Source of the DNA: Pedobacter antarcticus
GTDB lineage: Bacteria > Bacteroidota > Bacteroidia > Sphingobacteriales > Sphingobacteriaceae
Assembly (NCBI RefSeq): GCF_900112985.1
Contig: NZ_FONS01000001.1
Coordinates: 803,730-867,729, forward strand
Reading direction: 5' to 3'
Length of the DNA stretch: 64,000 nucleotides
Within the stretch, counting starts at the first letter, position 1; each line of letters opens with the position of its first letter. Under the pieces are notes generated by a model. That model worked only from the letters and a program-made list of their open reading frames with translations, searched no databases and was not told the DNA's origin. The position numbers and the translations under genes were made by a program. Shown here one piece after another: positions 56,715 through 64,000 of the stretch.

Positions 56715-58583
56715 ATGTTAAAAAGCCTGATTTTTTTTACGCGCTTCCTGCTGTTGTGGATGCTGTTCTTTTTTCTGGAACGAGTTATTTTTCTGAGTGT
56801 CTTTTATAGCAGCATCTCCGGTCGTACTACTTTAACCGAATGCATAGCTGCCTTCTATCATGGGTTGAGGCTCGACCTGGCCATGACAGGTTATGTTTCT
56901 GCTGTCCCGCTATTATACCTTTTGGCCTGTTATGTGGCTGGCAAGCACCATATACAGTTAAGGTGGATAAAGATCTATAACACCGTTCTTGTGGTCGTAT
57001 TCGGTATAATTGCCGTCGCCGACCTGAATATTTACAGAGAGTGGGGTAGCAAAATTAATGCAAAAGCATTAGAATTTGCGTTCCGCACGCCAAATGAGGC
57101 CCTGGCCTCCAGTGCGTCCTCCCCCATCCTCCAGAACCTGCTGTTTTTAGCTATCCTGATCGCTTCTGGTATATTTTTGAATAAAGTACTTATACAGGAT
57201 AAGATAAGTCCGCAGAAGAGCCCGTTTTGGATTAAAATTATATACGGCACATTATTATTAGGCGTAAACTTTCTAATGGTCCGTGGTGGTATTGGTGTAT
57301 CTACCAATAATCTGAGCATGGCCTATTATAGCGAAGTACTCACACTTAATCATGCAGCTGTTAATACAGAATGGAATTTGGTTTATAGCCTGATTAAGTC
57401 TAACAGCAAACACAAGAATGAATATCAGTTCTTCCCGCAGGATCAGGTGAGCAGGGAAATGCAGGCTCTATATCCGATAAAAGCAGATTCGACAGTCAAA
57501 ATGCTCAATACAGACCGCCCCAATATTGTATTGATTATCATGGAAAGTTTCACGGCAGACTTGACTGAAACTTTAGGGCAGGAAAAAGGTATTACGCCTA
57601 ACTTTGATGAAATGATCAAATCCGGCATCCTGTTTAGCAAGATCTACTCTGCCGGGAACCGTACGGATAAGGGGGTAATTGGCACGTTAGCTGGCTTCCC
57701 CACTATGGCTGCCGAAAATGTCGTAAAATACACCGACAAAATGGAAAAGATACCAGCTTTACCACAAGCCTTTAAAAAATTGGGCTATCATACTTCTTTT
57801 TTCTATGGCGGACAGTCTGAATTCGATAACTACAAGGCTTTTATGTTGAGCCATGATATAGAGATGGTGGTCGACAAAAGCAATTTTGACGCAAAAGACA
57901 TGAATTCCAAATGGGGCGCGTATGATGGCGTTGTATTTAATCGTCAGCTGCAAGAACTGAATAAGGCTTCCAAACCGTTCTTTTCTGTTCAGCTTACACT
58001 TACGAATCACGAACCTTTTGAACTTCCGGGAGCTTATAAATTTGGTAATGCAGACAATCTCCAGAAGTTTAAAAGCACGGCTTTTTATACCGACTCCTGC
58101 CTGAATGCGTTTATAGAATCTGCAAAGAAGCAGGACTGGTATAAAAATACGTTATTCATTATGCTGGCTGACCACGGACATATTCAGCCTAAAGGGAGAG
58201 AAGAAATTTACATACCGGAGCGCTATCACATACCGATGTTGTTTTTTGGTGACGTGATTAAAAAAGAATACCAAGGTAAAATAATTGATAAGGTAGGAAG
58301 CCAGATAGACCTCGCTTCCACCCTGTTGCACCAGCTTGGACTTGATGCAAAGCCCTATACCTGGAGCAAAAACCTGCTTGATCCGCAGACTAAACCATTT
58401 GCTTTTTTTAGCTGGGACAACGGGATGGGCTTTATTGATAACCAGCAATGTGTTACATTTGATAATGTAGGACAGAGAATCCTTTACAACACGCATCCTG
58501 AACTAAAAGAACGTACAACTGAGCTGCTTAATAACAGTAAATCATTCTTGCAGCAGGTTTATGAATCGTTTCTGGCACTTTAA
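56715..58583 (+). CDS. LTA synthase-family sulfatase-like membrane protein
   Basis: The start at 56715 (MLKSLIFFTRFLLLWMLFFFLE) begins the first of about five membrane helices. The extracytoplasmic sulfatase-fold domain shows NIVLIIMESFTADL (metal ligand E), SAGNRTDKGVIGTLAGFPT (nucleophile Thr position) and LADHGH (metal ligands). This is the pattern of LtaS-like phosphoglycerol or phosphoethanolamine transferases. In Gram-negatives it likely modifies lipids or glycans in the periplasm; the substrate is unknown. Confidence 0.88.
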   Translation: MLKSLIFFTRFLLLWMLFFFLERVIFLSVFYSSISGRTTLTECIAAFYHGLRLDLAMTGYVSAVPLLYLLACYVAGKHHIQLRWIKIYNTVLVVVFGIIAVADLNIYREWGSKINAKALEFAFRTPNEALASSASSPILQNLLFLAILIASGIFLNKVLIQDKISPQKSPFWIKIIYGTLLLGVNFLMVRGGIGVSTNNLSMAYYSEVLTLNHAAVNTEWNLVYSLIKSNSKHKNEYQFFPQDQVSREMQALYPIKADSTVKMLNTDRPNIVLIIMESFTADLTETLGQEKGITPNFDEMIKSGILFSKIYSAGNRTDKGVIGTLAGFPTMAAENVVKYTDKMEKIPALPQAFKKLGYHTSFFYGGQSEFDNYKAFMLSHDIEMVVDKSNFDAKDMNSKWGAYDGVVFNRQLQELNKASKPFFSVQLTLTNHEPFELPGAYKFGNADNLQKFKSTAFYTDSCLNAFIESAKKQDWYKNTLFIMLADHGHIQPKGREEIYIPERYHIPMLFFGDVIKKEYQGKIIDKVGSQIDLASTLLHQLGLDAKPYTWSKNLLDPQTKPFAFFSWDNGMGFIDNQQCVTFDNVGQRILYNTHPELKERTTELLNNSKSFLQQVYESFLAL

Positions 58584-58603
58584 AAAAAAAAACAGTTTAT
58601 CTT

Positions 58604-60778
58604 ATGAGGTATCCCTTTCATTATTTCAGACTCACTTTCACACTCTTTTTATGCTTTTACACTTCAGTATTATTTGCTCAGCCGAACAAAGGCATTAACT
58701 GGGCTGCTGATGGTAATGGCTATTATCAGATTTACAATGGGAATATCACACTGGTGAGCCTACCCTCAAATGAAAGAAAAACGGTAGTTAACAGTACATT
58801 GCTAAGGCCGCAGGGTGCCCCCCCTCTGGAAGTTAAGAGTTTTCAGCTTTCAGCTGATGGTTCTAAAGTTCTGATCTACACGAATAGTAAAAAAGTATGG
58901 CGGTATGAAACCCGTGGAGATTATTGGGTGGTAGACCTTAAAAGCAACGCTCTGCACCAATTAGGGACAGATAAGCCTGCATCATCATTGATGTTCGCTA
59001 AATTTTCGCCTGACGGAAACCAGGTTGCCTACGTGAGTGGTCATAATATTTTTGTGGAGCCGGCTTCCGGAGGCAATCCAAAGGCCCTGACTTCTGATGG
59101 TACCGACAGACTTATCAACGGAACGTTCGACTGGGTATACGAGGAAGAATTTGATTGCCGCGATGGATTCAAATGGAGCCCGGACAGTAAAACTATTGCC
59201 TACTGGCAGCTCGATGCCAGGAAAATCCGTAATTTTCTAATGATTAATAACACAGACTCCATTTATCCTTTTACAATTCCGGTAGAATATCCGAAAGTTG
59301 GCGAAGACCCTTCGTCCTGTAAAATAGGTGTGGTTAACGTCGCTACTGCAACTACAAATTGGTTAAAGGTTCCTGGTGATGCCATTCAGCATTATATTCC
59401 CAGAATGAACTGGATACCAAATTCAAACGAGATTATCCTGCAGCAGCTCAATCGCGAACAGAATACAAGTAAACTATTTGTCGCTAATGCTGAAACCAGT
59501 AATGTGACCGCAATTCTGACTGAGAATGACAAAGCATGGATAGATGCGGCTGAAGACTGGAAATGGATTAACAACAATAAGGAGTTTCTCTGGACTAGTG
59601 AAAAAGACGGATGGAGACACCTGTACAGTATTTCCAAAGATGGTAAGAAACAAAATTTAATTACCAAAGGTAATTACGATGTGATAGAAAGCAGCCTGGT
59701 AGATGAGAAGAACAATAAATTCTATTTTATGGCTTCACCAACCAATGCTACTCAGAAATATCTGTATCAGACCAGACTGGATGGCAAGGGTACCGCAGAA
59801 ATGGTAACCCCTTCTATCTTGCCGGGGACACATGAATACGATATCTCTCCGAACGGTCTTTTTGCAAAACACACTTATGAAAGTGCTGAGATCAAACCGA
59901 TTCATGAATGGATGCGGTTGAATACCGGCAATCCTTTCACTATGGAAGGTAGTATTACAAATCAACTTGCTGCAGTGAAACCGCCTGCTAATAAAGTCGA
60001 ATTCTTTAAAATTAAAACCGAGGACGGTGTAGAACTGGATGGCTGGATGAAGAAACCAGATAATTTTGACCGCACAAAAAAATATCCTGTAGTATTCTAT
60101 GTATATGGTGAACCGGCGGCACAAACTGTTACGGACACTTACGGCACCGGTTACAATTTTCTGTATTATGGTGATATGCCTAAAGATGGCTATGTTTATA
60201 TTTCTATCGAAAACCGGGGTGCGCCAGCGCCAAAAGGAAGAGAGTTTAGAAAAAGTATTTATAAAAACATAGGTACACTCAATATCCGAGATCAGGCACA
60301 GGCGGCAAAACAAATCGTTAACTGGCCGTTTATAGACAAAGACCGCGTAGCAGTCTGGGGCTGGAGTGGTGGCGGTTCGTCAACATTAAACCTGCTTTTC
60401 CAGTATCCGGAAATCTACAAAACCGGTGTCGCTATAGCAGCAGTTGGCAGCCAACTGACCTATGACAATATTTATCAGGAACGTTATATGGGCTCTCCAT
60501 TGAAGACAGAAGAGGCTTATATTAAAGGCTCCCCTATTACTTACGCAAAGAACCTGCAGGGCCACCTGCTTTATATTCACGGCACAGGTGACGACAATGT
60601 GCATTATCAAAATGCCGAGTTGCTGATTAACGAGCTGATTAAAAATGGTAAGGTCTTTCAATTAATGTCCTATCCGAACCGGAGTCACAGTATTAACGAA
60701 GGAGCCGGAACAAGTGAACATCTCGCCAAAACTTATACCACATTCCTGCAGCAATTTTGTCCTCCGGGTGGTAAATAA
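58604..60778 (+). CDS. Dipeptidyl peptidase IV (S9B family)
   Basis: The 724-aa protein has a signal peptide ending in LFAQ. A beta-propeller domain carries the double-glutamate motif DWVYEEEFD that binds the substrate N-terminus. The alpha/beta-hydrolase domain has the nucleophile in WGWSGGGSS (near residue 587), Asp in GTGDDNVHY (near 662) and His in RSHSI (near 693). It removes dipeptides after proline in the periplasm or outside. A strong terminator follows. Confidence 0.92.
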   Translation: MRYPFHYFRLTFTLFLCFYTSVLFAQPNKGINWAADGNGYYQIYNGNITLVSLPSNERKTVVNSTLLRPQGAPPLEVKSFQLSADGSKVLIYTNSKKVWRYETRGDYWVVDLKSNALHQLGTDKPASSLMFAKFSPDGNQVAYVSGHNIFVEPASGGNPKALTSDGTDRLINGTFDWVYEEEFDCRDGFKWSPDSKTIAYWQLDARKIRNFLMINNTDSIYPFTIPVEYPKVGEDPSSCKIGVVNVATATTNWLKVPGDAIQHYIPRMNWIPNSNEIILQQLNREQNTSKLFVANAETSNVTAILTENDKAWIDAAEDWKWINNNKEFLWTSEKDGWRHLYSISKDGKKQNLITKGNYDVIESSLVDEKNNKFYFMASPTNATQKYLYQTRLDGKGTAEMVTPSILPGTHEYDISPNGLFAKHTYESAEIKPIHEWMRLNTGNPFTMEGSITNQLAAVKPPANKVEFFKIKTEDGVELDGWMKKPDNFDRTKKYPVVFYVYGEPAAQTVTDTYGTGYNFLYYGDMPKDGYVYISIENRGAPAPKGREFRKSIYKNIGTLNIRDQAQAAKQIVNWPFIDKDRVAVWGWSGGGSSTLNLLFQYPEIYKTGVAIAAVGSQLTYDNIYQERYMGSPLKTEEAYIKGSPITYAKNLQGHLLYIHGTGDDNVHYQNAELLINELIKNGKVFQLMSYPNRSHSINEGAGTSEHLAKTYTTFLQQFCPPGGK

Positions 60779-61094
60779 ATCTTATTCCTTTAAAGGGGAG
60801 CTTTTAGCTCCCCTTTTTTTGTGCTGTTATTTTTAAGAATGCTTCGATTTAACTCAGGGTTAAGCGCTGGCCATCTTCTGGTTTTGCCAAGGGTTTGTTC
60901 ATAGTTCCTTCATTGTTCCTTCATTCCTTCTTCATTGTTTATTCAATCGGAATTGAAGGAATATTGAACAGATAATGAATTTACATTGAAAAAACATTTC
61001 ACAAGACTATAAGTAATAAAAGGGCATATGTCATATACAAATCGCCTTCGGTTATACCGGCAAACTTTAGCGCGCGGGTATTGTTGTTGTCAAC
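60779..61094. other. Intergenic region with terminator and short repeats
   Basis: Beyond the terminator at 60792-60820 it contains GTTCCTTCATT twice in tandem near 60904-60925, with a related third TTCCTTCTTCATT. No gene is seen. Confidence 0.5.
60792..60820 (+). terminator. Terminator after the DPP IV gene
   Basis: A perfect 10-bp stem AAAGGGGAGC / GCTCCCCTTT with a TTTTA loop is followed by T residues. Confidence 0.95.
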
Positions 61095-62117
61095 ATGGCA
61101 ATTATCGAATTTACCTCAAAAGGAATTTATTGTCCACAGGGCAGGTTTTATATAGACCCCTGGCAACCTGTAGACCTCGCAGTTACAACACATGGGCATG
61201 CAGATCACGTAAAGTGGGGAAACAAAGCCTATTTATGCCATGACTTAACCAAACCTATTCTAAAACAGCGGCTGGGTTTGGATTTACCGGTAGAAACGCT
61301 TCCTTACGGCAAACAGATCTTAATCAACGGAGTAAAAGTCTCGCTGCACCCTGCGGGGCATGTTATTGGTTCTGCACAGATCAGACTTGAATATAAAGGA
61401 GAAATCTGTGTAGTTTCAGGTGACTATAAGGTAGAATATGACGGGATCAGCACTGCTTTCGAACCGGTTCGATGCCATTCATTTGTATCCGAAAGTACAT
61501 TTGGTCTTCCTATCTATAAATGGCAGCCACAACAGGAGATTTTTAAAGAAATCAGCAACTGGGTCTCCGACAACCATGATCAGCAGAAAACCAGTGTATT
61601 AATCGCTTACAGTCTGGGTAAGGCTCAGCGCTTAATTAAAAATCTGTCAGCTCAATGCCCGATTTATGTACATTCTTCCATAGCAAACCTGAATGAGGGA
61701 TTGATCAAAGCGGGTGTAGACCTGCCAGAAACGATTCGTATTACGCCGGAAATTAAAAAAGAAACCTTACAGCAGGGAATCGTTATCGTTCCGCCTGCAC
61801 TGGCAGATGGGAAATGGATGAAGAGTCTGCAATCTGCTGCTACAGGTATTTGCTCCGGCTGGATGCAGGTGCGTGCAGGCAGAAGGTGGCGCTCTGCGGA
61901 TGCCGGCTTCGCTTTGAGTGATCACGCTGACTGGCAGGGCTTGTTGCAGGCTATACACGAAACAGGCGCGGAAAAAGTATATGTAACACATGGTTTCGTT
62001 TCCCCATTTACCAAATACCTGAATGAAATTGGTATAACTGCCAGTGAAGTACAGACCAGATACGGAGAGGAAGAAGAGGAAACTGCAGAAACAGTAACCA
62101 ATTTAAAGGAAGCATAA
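61095..62117 (+). CDS. Ligase-associated DNA exonuclease (metallo-beta-lactamase fold)
   Basis: The 340-aa protein has the MBL metal motif TTHGHADHVKWG, then HPAGHVIGSAQIRLEYKGEICVVSGDYKVE and a beta-CASP-like end with FALSDHADWQGLLQAIHETGAEKVYVTHG. This is the pattern of the exonuclease encoded with LigD-like ligases in Bacteroidetes and others. It is followed by the ligase after one base and by the helicase, forming the known three-gene DNA repair operon. Confidence 0.92.
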   Translation: MAIIEFTSKGIYCPQGRFYIDPWQPVDLAVTTHGHADHVKWGNKAYLCHDLTKPILKQRLGLDLPVETLPYGKQILINGVKVSLHPAGHVIGSAQIRLEYKGEICVVSGDYKVEYDGISTAFEPVRCHSFVSESTFGLPIYKWQPQQEIFKEISNWVSDNHDQQKTSVLIAYSLGKAQRLIKNLSAQCPIYVHSSIANLNEGLIKAGVDLPETIRITPEIKKETLQQGIVIVPPALADGKWMKSLQSAATGICSGWMQVRAGRRWRSADAGFALSDHADWQGLLQAIHETGAEKVYVTHGFVSPFTKYLNEIGITASEVQTRYGEEEEETAETVTNLKEA

Positions 62118-62118
62118 A

Positions 62119-63711
62119 TTGAAAAGATTCGCACAACTCATACATGAGCTGGAAAACAGCAATAAGACCAATGACAAGCTTGCGGCTTTAGTTGGATACT
62201 TCAGTACCGCCAATGATAAGGACAAACCTTATGTCATTGCTCTTTTTACAGGTAAAAAACCAAGGCGACCGGTATCTACAGCACTAATACGTGAATGGGC
62301 TACCCAGCTGAGTCAGATACCCGACTGGCTGTTTGCCGAGAGTTATCACAGTGTTGGAGACTTGAGCGAAACGATCGCCTTAATTCTCCCCCCTGCCTCG
62401 AAACAGACGGATAAACCTTTAAATCAATGGATTACAGAACTTGCGCAGTTAAACGGGCAAACTGATGAAGAAAAAAAAACATTTATCCTGGATGCATGGG
62501 ACCAGCTGAATACTAAAGAACGATTTATATTCAATAAGCTGATTTCCGGAAACTTCAGGATCGGCATATCTTCTAAAATGCTGGTCAATGCGCTGGCTAA
62601 ACAAAGTGATACCGATAGCAGTAAAATTATGCACAGTATCATGGGAAAATGGGATCCATCGGAGATAACATATACGGAACTGATTGAAGGTGTACATGTT
62701 AATACAGATAGCTCCTGGCCCTATCCCTTCTGCCTGGCTTATGCACTGGAGGCAGAAGCAGATAACTTGGGACAACCGCAGGAGTGGCAGGCAGAATGGA
62801 AATGGGATGGTATTCGCGGGCAGATTGTTAAAAGAAACGGAGAGCTTTTTATCTGGTCCAGAGGAGAAGAACTGGTTACAGCCCAGTTTCCGGAACTCAG
62901 TTTTTTGATGGATGAACTTCCGGATGGTACTGTGCTGGACGGTGAAATTCTCTCTGTGAAAGATGGTAAAGTACAACCCTTTAGTATACTTCAGCAAAGA
63001 CTGAATAGAAAAACAATCAGCAAAAATCAGTTAAATGAAATTCCAGTAGGCTTTTTCATGTATGACTTACTGGAATACAAGGCGAAGGACGTAAGGGAGC
63101 AGCCTTTAAGTGAACGCAGGGCATTATTGGAAGAGATAACCATGCAGCTCAAAACCAAAGACATAGCAGTCCTATCTCCAGTGATTACTTATGAAAGCTG
63201 GACAGAACTGGCAGAGATCAGGCAAGAATCGCGCGCTATGAACAGTGAAGGAATAATGCTTAAAAAACTGACTTCAGCCTATCATAGCGGACGAAAGAAA
63301 GGTGATTGGTGGAAATGGAAGATTAATCCTTATACTATAGATACGGTTATGATATATGCCCAAAAAGGCAGCGGACGCCGTGCCAATCACTTTACAGATT
63401 ATACTTTTGCCATCCGTGACGGAGAACAGTTAATCACTATTGCCAAAGCTTATTCTGGATTAACCGATAAAGAAATAAAAGAAGTAGATTCCTTTGTAAG
63501 AAAAAATGCAATCGAGAAATTCGGACCGGTACGAACGGTTAAACCCGAGCTTGTCTTTGAAATCGCATTCGAGGGAATTGCTATCAGCAAAAGGCATAAA
63601 GCCGGGCTTGCCCTGAGATTCCCACGAATAGCACGCTGGAGGAAAGATAAAATCGCTGCAGAGATCAATACCCTGGAAGACCTCCGTCAACTTTATACGT
63701 CTACTTTATGA
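62119..63711 (+). CDS. ATP-dependent DNA ligase (exonuclease/helicase-associated)
   Basis: The 530-aa protein starts at TTG 62119 directly after the exonuclease stop. An N-terminal DNA-binding domain is followed by the nucleotidyltransferase domain with the catalytic lysine in EWKWDGIRG (near residue 228), motif III-like GTVLDGEIL, motif IV GFFMYDLLEY and motif V SEGIMLKKL with KWKINPYTIDTV. An OB-fold end follows. Its stop overlaps the helicase start (ATGA), so the trio is translated together. Family role is DNA repair. Confidence 0.92.
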   Translation: MKRFAQLIHELENSNKTNDKLAALVGYFSTANDKDKPYVIALFTGKKPRRPVSTALIREWATQLSQIPDWLFAESYHSVGDLSETIALILPPASKQTDKPLNQWITELAQLNGQTDEEKKTFILDAWDQLNTKERFIFNKLISGNFRIGISSKMLVNALAKQSDTDSSKIMHSIMGKWDPSEITYTELIEGVHVNTDSSWPYPFCLAYALEAEADNLGQPQEWQAEWKWDGIRGQIVKRNGELFIWSRGEELVTAQFPELSFLMDELPDGTVLDGEILSVKDGKVQPFSILQQRLNRKTISKNQLNEIPVGFFMYDLLEYKAKDVREQPLSERRALLEEITMQLKTKDIAVLSPVITYESWTELAEIRQESRAMNSEGIMLKKLTSAYHSGRKKGDWWKWKINPYTIDTVMIYAQKGSGRRANHFTDYTFAIRDGEQLITIAKAYSGLTDKEIKEVDSFVRKNAIEKFGPVRTVKPELVFEIAFEGIAISKRHKAGLALRFPRIARWRKDKIAAEINTLEDLRQLYTSTL

Positions 63712-64000
63712 TACTGGAAAAAAGTAAAGGGTATAAACAGGTGATGAAATGGTTGCGCAGTCAGCGTAAAAAGCCATTTGATTTTCAATCTGAGACCTGG
63801 CAATACTATGCAGAGGGTTATAGCGGGCTGGTCAATGCACCAACGGGTTTCGGAAAAACATTTTCGGTCTTCCTGGCTGTTGTAATTGACGAATTAAATG
63901 AACCCGGCGGCAAATATGGTACGCGATTGCTTTGGATAACACCTTTACGTTCTCTTGCTAAAGATCTGGCCAGAGCGATGACGGCTGCCTGCCTCGAGTT
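63708..64000 (+). CDS. Ligase-associated DEXH helicase (3' end outside window)
   Basis: From the ATG at 63708 the frame is open to the window end (97 codons). It reads MILEKSKGYKQVMKWLRSQ, then FQSETWQYYAEGYSGLVNAPTGFGKTFSVFLAVV with Walker A PTGFGKT, then RLLWITPLRSLAKDLARAM. This matches the Lhr-like DEXH helicase of the exonuclease/ligase/helicase operon. The start overlaps the ligase stop by 4 bases. Confidence 0.92.
   Translation, partial: MILEKSKGYKQVMKWLRSQRKKPFDFQSETWQYYAEGYSGLVNAPTGFGKTFSVFLAVVIDELNEPGGKYGTRLLWITPLRSLAKDLARAMTAACLE

Overview
The window is one arm of a large integrative and conjugative element (ICE) of the CTnDOT-like Bacteroidetes type, followed by about 9 kb of host chromosome. 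The host is most likely a Sphingobacteriaceae member (Pedobacter or Sphingobacterium relative). Reasons: Bacteroidetes-specific Tra families, promoters of the TTG-N19/20-TAnnTTTG type, almost no Shine-Dalgarno sites, and a flank with a dipeptidyl peptidase IV, an LtaS-like enzyme and the ligase-associated exonuclease/ligase/helicase trio. The left end of the ICE lies outside the window; its right end lies between the integrase (53635-54900) and the first chromosomal gene (55188).

Layout of the ICE, left to right. 1-4890: a methylase-helicase giant, partial at its 5' end. 5135-5998: a small gene and a decayed rteC. 6023-11101: metal cargo (ACR3 efflux, Cys-rich secreted protein, MerR regulator, cytochrome c-FTR1 permease) around an HxlR/SnoaL pair. 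11363-19001: mobC, mobB and mobA, with a 3.9 kb MntR-regulated redox/porin cargo inserted between mobC and mobB. 19002-19682: an oriT-like hairpin, a tandem 8-bp repeat and a phased decamer array. 19683-33545: the transfer operons (ParA, two DUF3408 proteins, a TraD-like protein, two unknown tandem paralogues, then traE to traQ with one unknown gene between traK and traL). 33647-37204: small membrane protein, AraC regulator, RibD-like reductase, two excisionase-like helix-turn-helix proteins, a structured RNA and a lone receiver protein. 37440-42722: an unrecognised two-component-controlled locus. 42833-44463: methyltransferase and Fur-type regulator. 44449-50533: PRTRC cassette with DUF932 and SSB. 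51210-53475: a zincin-like/DUF4238 pair. 53635-54900: IntDOT-type integrase.

The best candidates for something undescribed are these. (1) The 37.4-42.7 kb locus: a membrane sensor, histidine kinase and LuxR-type regulator next to a glycine-zipper protein and paralogous secreted proteins. Decayed copies of the glycine-zipper end lie between or after the secreted genes, and the same 17-bp operator sits at the same distance from the promoters of the sensor operon and of the glycine-zipper gene. (2) Helically phased 10-bp repeat arrays (NGCCAnnnnn) in front of mobC, traA, traE and the excisionase-like operon, a likely common control signal for transfer. (3) A nested structured RNA at 36335-36444 with G-U pairs, ahead of the lone response regulator. 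Two regulons can also be read from operators: MerR sites in front of both metal-transport units, and an MntR-type palindrome inside the spacer of a well-formed Bacteroidetes promoter.

No rRNA, tRNA, CRISPR array or insertion sequence was seen. All assignments come from reading the sequence and from knowledge of the families; no database search was run.
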